64,000 nt of DNA from Streptomyces katrae (lineage in GTDB: Bacteria > Actinomycetota > Actinomycetes > Streptomycetales > Streptomycetaceae): contig NZ_JNZY01000026.1 in NCBI RefSeq assembly GCF_000717655.1, positions 1 through 64,000 on the forward strand. Reading direction: 5' to 3'. Positions 56,277-64,000 of the stretch are shown piece after piece. Every line of letters begins with the position of its first letter. Positions within the stretch are counted from its first letter, which is position 1. The notes beneath the pieces were generated by a model. It was not told the origin of the DNA. It saw only the letters and a program-made list of their open reading frames with translations, and searched no databases. The translations under genes were made by a program, and so were the position numbers.

Positions 56277-56806
56277 CCCAGCTGCCCCTTCCCGATGTCC
56301 CGGTCCCGGCGCTCACGCCTGTCCGCCGTACGGTACGTGCTCACCGCCGGGACGTGGCAACTCTGGCACATCTTCCCCACCATCCGGCGCGAGGGTCCGG
56401 CGGGCGCCCCCTGAAGCTCCCGGCCGTCCGGTTTCCCCCGTATCCACCGAATCAACCGAATCAACCGAATCGGAAGTATTCGCCGAATACGCCGAAATCG
56501 AGCAAGAGTTCCCGACAACCCCCAAGGACGAAGGACGTCCCGGAAGCCTCGAGAGTTCCGCAGAAGTCCGAAGGATTCCGAACAGTGCCGAACCGTCCGG
56601 AAGGCCGCACACGACGGCCCGCAGCCGCCGACCGCCGCCGACCGCCGCCCACGGCCGGCCGCGGCCCCCGTGAGCACCCCGCGAGACCTCACGAGGCCCC
56701 CGCGGCCGACGCGCAAGGGGCGTGCGAGGGCACGGCGGGCGCGCGGAAGGGCACGCACCGGCGCGGAAAGGTTCCGGCCACCGACGGCCGCCCACCCCCA
56801 CCCGGA
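56277..56806. other. Region upstream of xdhB without a certain gene
   Basis: About 530 bp. It holds the xdh promoter and the end of the convergent-facing hexosaminidase transcript. A 9-bp tandem ACCGAATCA occurs at ~56451-56475. A small minus-strand frame (56273-56383) ends by overlapping the xdhB TTG and is discussed as a finding. No other ORF is convincing. Confidence 0.45.
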
Positions 56807-58459
56807 TCACACGTTCGGGGGCTCCCCTTCGATCGGACGCCCGAGCACCCCGGGCCGCCGCTGCCACGGCAACGGCCCGCCCGGCGGCCGGTAGTCGACG
56901 CCCAGCGCGTCCAGCCGCCGGTAGTGCGCGTCCATCCGGGCCTCGAAGCCCGCGTAGTCCCGCTCCGCCGGCTCCGGCAGCCGCGACCACACCACCTCCG
57001 CGAAGGCCGCCAGCCGCGGGAACACCTGGTAGTCGACCCGGGCCTGGTTCTCCATCACCTCGGTCCACACGTTGGCCTGCGCGCCCAGCACATGGGCAGC
57101 GGCCTCCGCGGACAGCTTCGGCGGCACCGGTTCAAAGCGGTACACGTCCTCCAGCGAACGCACGTACCCGATCGGCATCGGCTCCTCGGCGCCGCCCGCC
57201 TGACGGTGGTCCAGGTACACCTGCTGCTCCGGGCACATCACCACGTCGTGCCCGGCCTCGGCGGCGGCGATCCCGCCCGCGTACCCGCGCCACGAGGACA
57301 CCGCGGCCCCCGGCGCGAGCCCGCCCTCCAGGATCTCGTCCCATCCGACGAGCCGCCGCCCGCGCTCGGCGAGCCAGCCGTCGAAGTGCCGGATGAACCA
57401 GGACTGCAGCCCGTCCTCGCCGTCCACCCCCAGCTCCCGGATCCGCTCCTGCGCGACCGCCGAGGCCCGCCACTGCCCCTTGGGGCACTCGTCGCCGCCC
57501 ACGTGCACGAACGGCGAGACGTCCGCCGGGAACAGCTCCAGCAGTTCCTCGAAGACCCCCTCGTAGAACCGCAGTACGGTCTCGGTCGGCGCGAGCACGT
57601 TCTCGTTGATCCCCCAGTCGTCCCACACCTCCAGGGCGGCGGTGTCCACGACGTCGGTGTTCCCGAGCTCCGGGTACGCGGCGATCGCGGCCTGCGAATG
57701 CCCCGGCAGGTCGATCTCCGGGACCACCCGGACGTGCCGCTCGGCGGCGTACGCGACGATCTCGCGGACGTCGTCCTGCGTGTAGAAGCCGCCGTGCGGG
57801 GTCTGGTTCCACAGCGGCGAGGCCCTGTGCCCCCAGCGGCTGCGCGGCCGCCACGCACCGACCTCGGTGAGCCGCGGGTGGCGCTTGATCTCGACCCGCC
57901 AGCCCTGGTCGTCCGTCAGGTGCAGGTGCAGCACGTTGAGCTTGTGCGCGGCGAGCAGGTCGATGTACCGCAGCACCCCGTCCTTGGGCATGAAGTGCCG
58001 GGCCACGTCGAGCATCATCCCGCGCCAGCCGAACCGGGGCCCGTCCTGGACGCCTCCCACCGGAAGCCGCCAGCCGCGGCCCGGCGCCGTGGGCGCGCGC
58101 CGGCAGGCCTCGGGCCCGAGCAGCTGACGCAGCGTCTGGGCGGCGTAGAAGAGGCCCGCCGGGTCGGCGCCTTCGAGGAGCACCCGCCGTTGCGTGACGT
58201 GCAGCTCGTACGACTCGGCGCCGGCGCTCGTCGCGGGCTCGGGGCGGAGCGTCAGCCGGATCACCGCGCGCTCGCCGTACGACTCCCCCGCCGCCGGCGC
58301 GGGCAGCTCCCAGCCGGTGGCGGCGCCGACCTCGCGGCGCAGCCAGCGGGCGGTGCCCTCGGCGCCGGGGCCGACGTCGAGCAGCGGATCGTCCAGCACG
58401 CACGTGCCGGCGTCGCGGGCGAATCGCGCGTACCGCGGCTCCGGAATCAACTCGGGCAT
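56807..58459 (-). CDS. Beta-N-acetylhexosaminidase (GH20)
   Basis: This 550-residue glycosidase cleaves terminal GlcNAc from chito-oligosaccharides or glycans. The catalytic Asp-Glu pair is in HVGGDECPKG. The substrate-assisted mechanism is supported by VSSWRG and the GH20 barrel start YIDLLAAHKLNVLHLHLTDD. There is no signal peptide, so it is probably cytoplasmic. ATG 58459 follows GGAGGGG. It may feed the GlcNAc metabolism of the PTS genes in the same window. Confidence 0.93.
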   Translation of the reverse strand: MPELIPEPRYARFARDAGTCVLDDPLLDVGPGAEGTARWLRREVGAATGWELPAPAAGESYGERAVIRLTLRPEPATSAGAESYELHVTQRRVLLEGADPAGLFYAAQTLRQLLGPEACRRAPTAPGRGWRLPVGGVQDGPRFGWRGMMLDVARHFMPKDGVLRYIDLLAAHKLNVLHLHLTDDQGWRVEIKRHPRLTEVGAWRPRSRWGHRASPLWNQTPHGGFYTQDDVREIVAYAAERHVRVVPEIDLPGHSQAAIAAYPELGNTDVVDTAALEVWDDWGINENVLAPTETVLRFYEGVFEELLELFPADVSPFVHVGGDECPKGQWRASAVAQERIRELGVDGEDGLQSWFIRHFDGWLAERGRRLVGWDEILEGGLAPGAAVSSWRGYAGGIAAAEAGHDVVMCPEQQVYLDHRQAGGAEEPMPIGYVRSLEDVYRFEPVPPKLSAEAAAHVLGAQANVWTEVMENQARVDYQVFPRLAAFAEVVWSRLPEPAERDYAGFEARMDAHYRRLDALGVDYRPPGGPLPWQRRPGVLGRPIEGEPPNV

Positions 58460-58483
58460 GGCCTCGGCCCCTCCACCGTCCGG

Positions 58484-58504
58484 GCGTTGCGCACTGCGCA
58501 ACGC
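58484..58504. promoter_or_regulatory. Perfect 21-bp palindrome upstream of the hexosaminidase
   Basis: GCGTTGCGCA-C-TGCGCAACGC lies 25 bp before the start codon. It is a strong operator candidate and not a dre site. Confidence 0.6.
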
Positions 58505-58556
58505 ACGTTTCGCAGGGCGCTTGGCGCCTGCGCTGCGGCCGACCTTAGCCCTCGCC

Positions 58557-58608
58557 CCGGGCACGGCAAAGGCTCCGGGCACGCAAAGGCTCCGGGCACG
58601 CAAAGGCC
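58557..58608. repeat. Three ~17-bp tandem repeats
   Basis: CCGGGCACGGCAAAGGCT, then CCGGGCACGCAAAGGCT, then CCGGGCACGCAAAGGCC, in the short gap between the hexosaminidase start and the DUF3039 terminator. Confidence 0.88.
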
Positions 58609-58639
58609 CCCGGACGCGCACCGGCGCATCCGGGGGCCT
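58604..58639 (-). terminator. Terminator of the DUF3039 gene
   Basis: AGGCCCCCGGA / TCCGGGGGCCT, an 11-bp stem with a 14-base loop, 37 bp after the DUF3039 stop. Confidence 0.7.
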
Positions 58640-58675
58640 CGGCCCTGCCGGGCAGGGCGGAGGACTGCTCGAGGA

Positions 58676-58960
58676 CTACTTGTCCTTGCCGCCCTTGTCC
58701 TTGTCCCCGCCGGGACCCATCGACTCGTAGATCTCCTTGCACATGGGGCAGACCGGGTACTTCTTCGGGTCCCGGCCCGGCACCCAGACCTTGCCGCAGA
58801 GCGCGACGACGGGGGTCCCGTCGAGGGCGCTCGCCATGATCTTGTCCTTCTGGACGTAGTGGGCGAAGCGCTCGTGGTCGCCGTCGCCGTGGGACACCTG
58901 CGGCGTCGGCTCTACGAGGGTCCCCGTACCAGTCCCGCGCTCGGGCTCAAGAGTGCTCAT
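58676..58960 (-). CDS. DUF3039 family protein (possible zinc-binding)
   Basis: This 94-residue hydrophilic protein has a conserved CGKVWVPGRDPKKYPVCPMC segment whose three Cys could bind zinc. DUF3039 is widespread in actinobacteria and uncharacterised. The C-terminal DKDKGGKDK is low complexity. It lies 29 bp downstream of the YqgE/AlgH gene on the same strand. Confidence 0.88.
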   Translation of the reverse strand: MSTLEPERGTGTGTLVEPTPQVSHGDGDHERFAHYVQKDKIMASALDGTPVVALCGKVWVPGRDPKKYPVCPMCKEIYESMGPGGDKDKGGKDK

Positions 58961-58989
58961 AAAAGCCAGGGTACCGACCCCGCCGCGGG

Positions 58990-59550
58990 TCAGTTGAGCG
59001 ACGGGTCGTCCGGATAGGTGGCGACCATCGCGAGCTCGCTGCGCTGGCGGCGCAGCACCGCACGCCACAGCCTTTCCGGGTCGGGGAACGACACGTCCCC
59101 CGGCTCCGACTCGACGACGTACCAGGCGCCGTCCCCGAGCTCGAGCTCCAGCTGGCCCGGGCCCCAGCCCGAGTAGCCGGCGAAGATCCGCAGCGAGCCG
59201 AGGGCCGCGGCCAGCAGCTCCGGCGGGGCCTCCAGGTCGACCAGGCCGATCGCCCCGTACACGCGGCGCCATCCGAGTGGCCCTTCCTCGCCGGGGATGA
59301 CCGCCACCCCGAGGGCAGAGTCCAGGCCCACCGGGCCGCCCTGGAAGACGACCCCCGGATCGCCGGCCAGCGTCGCCCAGGGCAGCAGGACGTCGCCGAC
59401 GCCCACGGGGGTGGGCCGGTTGAGGACCACGCCGAGCGAGCCCTGCTCGTCGTGGTCGAGCAGGAGCACCACCGCGCGGTCGAAGTTCGGGTCCGCGAGG
59501 GCGGGGGTGGCCACGAGCAGCCGCCCTGTGAGGGAGGACACCTCGGTCAT
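58990..59550 (-). CDS. YqgE/AlgH family protein
   Basis: This 186-residue protein has LTGRLLVATPALADPNFDRA and GVVLNRPT at the front, and FAGYSGWGPGQLE in the middle, all typical of the family. Its biochemical role is unknown. ATG 59550 is close to GAGG, and the upstream frame lacks support. DUF3039 follows on the same strand. Confidence 0.92.
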   Translation of the reverse strand: MTEVSSLTGRLLVATPALADPNFDRAVVLLLDHDEQGSLGVVLNRPTPVGVGDVLLPWATLAGDPGVVFQGGPVGLDSALGVAVIPGEEGPLGWRRVYGAIGLVDLEAPPELLAAALGSLRIFAGYSGWGPGQLELELGDGAWYVVESEPGDVSFPDPERLWRAVLRRQRSELAMVATYPDDPSLN

Positions 59551-59839
59551 GCCGACATGATCTCGCACATTCGGCCTCCAGGGGGAGCGGGCGGAGGCAT
59601 CGGATCGATCGCAGCTCAGGGGCGCACCGCAGCAGGAAGGAGCGCGCGGGGCCGGTACGGGCGGAATGCGACACTCCGCCATGGGGCGGGCACTGAGGGT
59701 GTTGTGGCTGATTCATGACAGTCCTGCGGCCGCGTCGGCCTTACGAACAAGGGGGTCGTGCCCCTTACCCTTTTCCCTGGCCCCCTGCCCACCCTCCTCT
59801 GGCTTCGCCGGGGGAGCCCCTCTCCGGAACGCGAGATTC

Positions 59840-61186
59840 ATGACCGGCACAGACAGAGACGACGTACTACTTGTCCATGGCGGTACCCCGCTCGAGGGCG
59901 AGATCCGTGTCCGCGGTGCGAAGAACCTCGTGCCCAAGGCCATGGTCGCCGCTCTGCTCGGCAGCGGACCCAGCCGGCTCCGCAACGTTCCCGACATCCG
60001 CGACGTCCGGGTCGTGCGCGGGCTGCTCCAGCTGCACGGGGTGACCGTGCGCCCCGGCGAGGAGCCGGGCGAGCTGGTGCTCGACCCGACGCACGTCGAG
60101 AGCGCGAACGTTGCGGACATCGACGCGCACGCGGGCTCGTCGCGCATCCCGATCCTGTTCTGCGGCCCGCTGCTGCACCGTCTCGGCCACGCCTTCATCC
60201 CGGGCCTCGGCGGCTGCGACATCGGCGGCCGGCCGATCGACTTCCACTTCGACGTGCTCCGCCAGTTCGGCGCGACCATCGAGAAGCGCGAGGGCGGCCA
60301 GTACCTGGAGGCCCCGCAGCGCCTTCGCGGCTGCAAGATCCGCCTGCCCTACCCCTCGGTCGGCTCGACCGAACAGGTGCTGCTGACGGCCGTCCTGGCC
60401 GAGGGCGTCACCGAGCTCAGCAACGCCGCGGTGGAACCGGAGATCGAGGACCTCATCTGCGTCCTGCAGAAGATGGGCGCCATCATCTCCATGGACACCG
60501 ACCGGACGATCCGGATCACCGGTGTGGACCGTCTCGGCGGCTACAACCACAAGGCGCTCCCGGACCGCCTGGAGGCCGCGTCCTGGGCTTCCGCGGCGCT
60601 GGCGACCGGCGGCAACATCTACGTGCGCGGCGCGCAGCAGCGCTCGATGATGACCTTCCTGAACACGTTCCGCCGTGTCGGCGGCGCGTTCGAGATCGAC
60701 GACGAGGGCATCCGCTTCTGGCACCCGGGCGGCCCGCTCAAGGCGATCGCGCTCGAGACGGACGTGCACCCCGGTTTCCAGACCGACTGGCAGCAGCCGC
60801 TGGTGGTGGCCCTGACCCAGGCCGCGGGCCTCTCGATCGTCCACGAGACGGTCTACGAGTCCCGGCTGGGGTTCACCTCGGCCCTCAACCAGATGGGTGC
60901 ACACATCCAGCTGTACCGGGAGTGCCTGGGCGGCAGCGCCTGCCGCTTCGGCCAGCGCAACTTCCTGCACTCGGCGGTCGTCTCCGGCCCGACGAAGCTG
61001 CAGGGCGCCGACCTGGTCATCCCCGACCTGCGCGGCGGGTTCTCGTACCTGATCGCGGCTCTGGCCGCCGAGGGCACCTCGCGGGTCCACGGCATCGACC
61101 TCATCAACCGCGGCTACGAGAACTTCATGGAGAAGCTCGTGGAGCTGGGAGCCAAGGTCGAGCTCTCGGGCGGCGACCTCGTCTGA
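59840..61186 (+). CDS. murA: UDP-N-acetylglucosamine 1-carboxyvinyltransferase
   Basis: This enzyme catalyses the first committed step of peptidoglycan synthesis: transfer of enolpyruvyl from PEP to UDP-GlcNAc. It has 448 residues. The active-site Cys is in GGCDIGGRPIDFH, so it should be fosfomycin-sensitive (Asp would give resistance). ATG 59840 is used; the upstream frame covers the promoter. Streptomyces usually have two murA copies. A T-tract hairpin follows at 61310-61345. Confidence 0.95.
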   Translation: MTGTDRDDVLLVHGGTPLEGEIRVRGAKNLVPKAMVAALLGSGPSRLRNVPDIRDVRVVRGLLQLHGVTVRPGEEPGELVLDPTHVESANVADIDAHAGSSRIPILFCGPLLHRLGHAFIPGLGGCDIGGRPIDFHFDVLRQFGATIEKREGGQYLEAPQRLRGCKIRLPYPSVGSTEQVLLTAVLAEGVTELSNAAVEPEIEDLICVLQKMGAIISMDTDRTIRITGVDRLGGYNHKALPDRLEAASWASAALATGGNIYVRGAQQRSMMTFLNTFRRVGGAFEIDDEGIRFWHPGGPLKAIALETDVHPGFQTDWQQPLVVALTQAAGLSIVHETVYESRLGFTSALNQMGAHIQLYRECLGGSACRFGQRNFLHSAVVSGPTKLQGADLVIPDLRGGFSYLIAALAAEGTSRVHGIDLINRGYENFMEKLVELGAKVELSGGDLV

Positions 61187-61309
61187 GGCGTTTCGCCGGG
61201 CGAGTTCGAGGCGGGCGCCCCCCCAGGGTGGCGCCCGCACCCCGCGCCGCCGGCCCTGCAGAGGCCCGCAGATGCCCCGTCAAGGCCCTGCAAGGGGCCC
61301 TGGACAGGC

Positions 61310-61345
61310 CGAAGGGCGGCCACCCACCCGGGTGGCCGCCCTTCG
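61310..61345 (+). terminator. 15-bp hairpin terminator of murA
   Basis: CGAAGGGCGGCCACC / GGTGGCCGCCCTTCG with a six-base loop, followed by GCGTTTCTCT. It can also end hup transcription from the other side. Confidence 0.8.
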
Positions 61346-61406
61346 GCGTTTCTCTGCGTACTGCTGCCGTCCCGAGGGCCTGTGCGGCCCCCGGCACAAG
61401 GGCGGA

Positions 61407-61688
61407 CTACTTGCCCTTGGCGGCTTCCTTGAGCTTGGAGCCCGCGGAGACCTTCACGCTGAAGCCGGCCGGGATCTGGATGGGGTCGCCGGTCTGCGGG
61501 TTGCGCGCGGTGCGAGCGGCACGGTGGGTGCGCTCGAAGGTCAGGAAGCCGGGGATGGTGACCTTCTCGTCGCCCTTGGCGACAATCTCGCCGACGGTCT
61601 CGGCGAGCGCGGCCAGAACGGCGTCGGCGTCCTTGCGGGTCACCTCGGCGCGCTCGGACAGAGCGGCCACCAGCTCACTGCGGTTCAT
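61407..61688 (-). CDS. hupA: HU-family nucleoid protein
   Basis: This 93-residue protein has MNRSELVAALSERAEVTRKD, a GFLTFERTHRAART stretch and ARNPQTGDPI that form the DNA-binding beta arms. Length and sequence fit the short HU form (HupA type), not the Lys/Ala-tailed HupS. ATG 61688 follows GGGAG. It sits between murA and the malic enzyme, as I recall in S. coelicolor. Confidence 0.95.
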   Translation of the reverse strand: MNRSELVAALSERAEVTRKDADAVLAALAETVGEIVAKGDEKVTIPGFLTFERTHRAARTARNPQTGDPIQIPAGFSVKVSAGSKLKEAAKGK

Positions 61689-61995
61689 GTTGTACTCCCG
61701 TGTTCAACTTGCCTTAGAGGCGTGAGATCGAAGCCGATGCTGCCAGGGCCCTCGGACAGTCCCCGGACCCGGGTCTGAACGTCAGACCCTCTCGCCCGGT
61801 TACGCATCCTGCCCCCACCAGCGGCGGGAAAGCCAATCCGGCACCCGCCAGGGTCACACGAAAAGCGCCACAGTCACGCCGCGGTGACGCTCCGTCCGCA
61901 CTTGGTGGACGCGGACCGCGGACCTCGCGGGCATCCCCGCAACCCTAGAGGCGGCCCGGCGGGCCCGCATCTCGCGACGCGCCGGGATCGGGAAG
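61689..61995. other. hup upstream region
   Basis: About 300 bp holding the hup ribosome site (GGGAGTACAAC) and its promoter, whose boxes I cannot place with confidence. No ORF or strong repeat is seen up to the malic enzyme terminator. Confidence 0.45.
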
Positions 61996-62027
61996 CCGTG
62001 AGGGCCGTCACAGCGGCCCTCACGGCC
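61996..62027 (-). terminator. Terminator of the malic enzyme gene
   Basis: GCCGTGAGGGCCG / CGGCCCTCACGGC, 13 perfect pairs with a six-base loop, 54 bp after the stop. Confidence 0.8.
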
Positions 62028-62080
62028 CGTGCCGGACCCCGTCGGGCCCGGGCCGGGACCCGCGTCGACCGGAGCCTGCG

Positions 62081-63484
62081 TCAGGTCCCGGAGGCGGCCT
62101 TGCGGACGGCTCCGGCGACCGCGCCGGCCACCTTGTCGTTGAAGACCGACGGGATGATGTAGTTCGCGTTCAGCTCGTCCTCGCCGACGACGTCCGCCAG
62201 CGCGCTCGCCGCGGCCAGCATCATGTCCGTGTTCACCGTGCGGGACTGGGCGTCCAGCAGGCCGCGGAAGACACCCGGGAAGACCAGCACGTTGTTGATC
62301 TGGTTCGGGAAGTCGGAGCGGCCGGTGGCGACGACGGCGGCGGTCTGGCGCGCGACGGCCGGGTCCACCTCGGGGTCCGGGTTCGCGAGCGCGAACACGA
62401 TCGCGCCTTCCGCCATGGCGGCAACGTCCTCGCCGGACAGCACGTTGGGGGCCGAGACGCCGACGAACACGTCCGCGCCGACCACGGCCTCCTTCAGAGT
62501 GCCCGTGTAGCCCTCGGGGTTGGTGTTGTCGGCGATCCAGCGCAGCGGGGAGTCGGCGTCCGCGTCGACCAGGTCGGGGCGGTCCGCGTGCACGACACCG
62601 TGGATGTCGGCGCTGACGACGTTCTTGACGCCGGCCGCCAGGAGCAGCTTGAGGATGGCCGTACCGGCCGCGCCGGCGCCCGACATGACGACCTTGACGT
62701 CGCCAACTGCCTTGCCCACCACGCGAAGTGCGTTGGTCAGGGCGGCGAGGACGACGATGGCGGTGCCGTGCTGGTCGTCGTGGAAGACGGGGATGTCGAG
62801 GGCCTCGCGCAGGCGGGCCTCGATCTCGAAGCAGCGCGGCGCGGAGATGTCCTCAAGGTTGATGCCGGCGAAGCCCGGGGCGATCGCCTTGACGATGGAG
62901 ACGATCTCGTCGGTGTCCTGGGTGTCCAGGCAGATCGGCCACGCGTCGATGCCGGCGAAGCGCTTGAAGAGGGCCGCCTTGCCCTCCATGACGGGCAGCG
63001 CGGCCATGGGGCCGATGTTGCCGAGGCCCAGGACGGCGGAGCCGTCCGTCACGACTGCGACGGAGTTGCGCTTGATGGTGAGGCGGCGCGCGTCCTCGGG
63101 GTTCTCGGCGATGGCCATGCACACGCGGGCGACGCCGGGGGTGTAGATCATCGAGAGGTCGTCGCGGTTGCGGATGGGGTGCTTGGACGCCATCTCGATC
63201 TTGCCGCCGAGGTGCATCAGGAAGGTTCGGTCGGAGACCTTGCCGAGGCTGACGCCCTCGATCCCCCGGAGCTTGCCGACGATCTCGTCGGCGTGCGCGG
63301 TGGAGGTCGCGGCGATGGTGACGTCGATACGGAGCTTCTCGTGACCGGAGGCGGTCACGTCGAGGCCGGTGACCGATCCACCGGAAGACTCCACGGCGGT
63401 GGTGAGCTGGGAGACCGCGGTTCCGCTCGCGGGCACTTCCAGGCGGACCGTCATCGAGTACGAGACGCTGGGCGCCGTTGCCAT
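62081..63484 (-). CDS. NAD(P)-dependent malic enzyme with N-terminal ACT domain
   Basis: This enzyme decarboxylates malate to pyruvate. It has 467 residues. An ACT-like domain over ~10-80 (VRLEVPASGTAVSQLTTAV) suggests allosteric control. The malic enzyme core has SMIYTPGVARVC, the NIGPMAALPVMEGK region, HDDQHGTA and VMSGAGAAGTAILKLL for nucleotide binding. ATG 63484 is used; the frame to 63901 covers a terminator and unrelated sequence. It supplies pyruvate and NADPH or NADH. Confidence 0.94.
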   Translation of the reverse strand: MATAPSVSYSMTVRLEVPASGTAVSQLTTAVESSGGSVTGLDVTASGHEKLRIDVTIAATSTAHADEIVGKLRGIEGVSLGKVSDRTFLMHLGGKIEMASKHPIRNRDDLSMIYTPGVARVCMAIAENPEDARRLTIKRNSVAVVTDGSAVLGLGNIGPMAALPVMEGKAALFKRFAGIDAWPICLDTQDTDEIVSIVKAIAPGFAGINLEDISAPRCFEIEARLREALDIPVFHDDQHGTAIVVLAALTNALRVVGKAVGDVKVVMSGAGAAGTAILKLLLAAGVKNVVSADIHGVVHADRPDLVDADADSPLRWIADNTNPEGYTGTLKEAVVGADVFVGVSAPNVLSGEDVAAMAEGAIVFALANPDPEVDPAVARQTAAVVATGRSDFPNQINNVLVFPGVFRGLLDAQSRTVNTDMMLAAASALADVVGEDELNANYIIPSVFNDKVAGAVAGAVRKAASGT

Positions 63485-63673
63485 GGCCGTGTTCCTCTGT
63501 TCTGTCCCTGGTTCTTCTGTACGCACAGGGTCCCGCTGCACGCCGGGCGCGGCAGGACCTGTTGTCCGATCGTCCCACCTACCAGCCAGTACAAGGTAAC
63601 CAGCTACAAATTTCGGAAAGACTCTTCCACCATACGAGATTGCTGGGGTGTGTGGGAAGCGCAGTCGGGCACG

Positions 63674-63715
63674 AAAAAAGGTCCGCGTCCCTCGGTGACC
63701 GAGGGGCGCGGACCT
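63674..63715 (-). terminator. Strong terminator with six Us (minus strand)
   Basis: A 17-bp stem (one mismatch) over 63679-63715 is followed on the minus strand by TTTTTTCG (63674-63679). A T6 tract is unusual in this GC-rich DNA. It lies 215 bp past the stop of the last gene, which has a nearer terminator. Confidence 0.75.
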
Positions 63716-63827
63716 GTATGAACGCCTATGACACCGACCCGCCATGCTCGCCTCGCGGCAAGTGGTCGCTCTAAGCGACGAAGGTTGGGCCCGGGGGCTT
63801 GGATCGAGTCGGTGCCGTACCCAGGCT
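63674..63827 (-). ncRNA. Candidate small RNA
   Basis: Between two terminators (63834-63852 and 63674-63715) lies ~120 bp of minus-strand sequence with no annotated gene that ends in a strong U-tract terminator. A possible -10 TAGCCT lies just after the first terminator. A small frame (MAGRCHRRSYRS...) with GAGGCGAG upstream runs into the terminator stem, so a short peptide or attenuator cannot be excluded. It may match an sRNA reported next to SCO2952 in S. coelicolor, from memory. Confidence 0.4.
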
Positions 63828-63833
63828 AACAAA

Positions 63834-63852
63834 GGATCGCCGGAAGCGATCC
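63834..63852 (-). terminator. Terminator of the partial gene at the window edge
   Basis: GGATCGC-TTCCG-GCGATCC on the minus strand is followed by TTTGTT, 78 bp past the stop at 63930. Confidence 0.6.
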
Positions 63853-63929
63853 CCCTCCAGGGGCTTGACCTCGCCCGACCACGCCGTTGGCTGCGGGCCA
63901 TCCGGTCGTACGGGGCGGGTTCGGCAGGA

Positions 63930-64000
63930 CTACGGCCTCAGCAGCGCGGGGACGCCCGCCGCGTCGGGCTCGTCGCGGGCCGTCGAGACCACCGTCAGCT
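63930..64000 (-). CDS. 3' end of a gene running off the window
   Basis: The last 22 codons and a TAG stop on the minus strand read LTVVSTARDEPDAAGVPALLRP. The frame has Streptomyces third-position GC and a terminator in place, so it is probably real. The fragment is too short to identify; a helicase is what I recall at this place in S. coelicolor, but nothing here proves it. Confidence 0.5.
   Translation of the reverse strand, partial: LTVVSTARDEPDAAGVPALLRP

Noticed and set aside
63716..63800. Short peptide MAGRCHRRSYRS... as a real gene
   Set aside because: It reads into the terminator stem and has no stop before it. It was kept only as an alternative in the small RNA finding.

Overview
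The window is high-GC actinobacterial DNA and almost certainly a Streptomyces chromosome. It carries an SsgA-like sporulation protein, DasR-type (dre) operators beside a three-gene N-acetylglucosamine PTS, a Mec/CysO/CysM cysteine pathway, GTG and TTG starts, and many 1-8 nt start/stop overlaps. From memory, the order nagF-nagE1-nagE2 ... cysM-cysO-mec ... clpS ... ssgG ... hppD ... murA-hup-malic enzyme follows the SCO2905-SCO2951 region of S. coelicolor. I could not check this.

Layout. 1-2.7 kb: an ABC-2 exporter operon. 2.9-5.3 kb: a class A penicillin-binding protein. 5.35-7.2 kb: a guanidinium exporter behind a guanidine-III-like riboswitch, an orphan GroES-like protein, a DUF3618 protein and a Bcp peroxiredoxin. 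7.3-8.9 kb: two overlapping HNH nuclease genes built from repeated ~50-residue modules, then tRNA-Leu(UAG). 8.9-10.8 kb: rdgB, a lipoprotein and rph. 10.9-14.3 kb: the GlcNAc PTS with four dre-like operators. 14.3-16.1 kb: a metallo-hydrolase and a small coupled pair. 16.5-18.5 kb: the cysteine locus with a short cysteine-containing leader ORF. 18.5-23.8 kb: an amino-acid permease, clpS-DUF2017, and pncB/pncA for NAD salvage. 23.8-33.3 kb: a secreted M6 protease, two RDD membrane proteins, an ssgG-like gene, an FAD-linked oxidase and a TPR protein.

33.4-41.3 kb: hppD with a divergent Lrp regulator, an ArsR-like regulator with an apparently leaderless promoter feeding a small ORF and an MFS pump, a YlbL-like protease, an IclR regulator and a helicase. 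41.4-43.6 kb: a Doc-like toxin whose catalytic His is Tyr, its antitoxin, and an MFS pump. tRNA-Cys(GCA) at 43.7 kb borders a six-gene minus-strand operon (43.86-50.61 kb) that looks like an orphan type VII secretion substrate/protease module: WXG-type proteins, a mycosin, a 771-residue WXG-headed protein and a lipoprotein, with no EccC ATPase or EccD channel visible. This is the most system-like novelty here.

50.8-56.3 kb: a xanthine-dehydrogenase-like FAD/FeS/Mo operon. Its FeS subunit has a ~545-residue low-complexity N-terminal extension, and its Mo subunit has Ala where the catalytic Glu is expected. 56.8-64 kb: a GH20 hexosaminidase behind a perfect palindrome, DUF3039, YqgE/AlgH, murA, an HU protein, an ACT-domain malic enzyme, a candidate small RNA with a strong U-tract terminator, and the 3' end of one more gene.

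Several parts join cell-wall and amino-sugar metabolism (PTS, hexosaminidase, MurA, PBP) and sulfur or cysteine supply. Protein functions rest on motif recognition by eye. No database search was possible.
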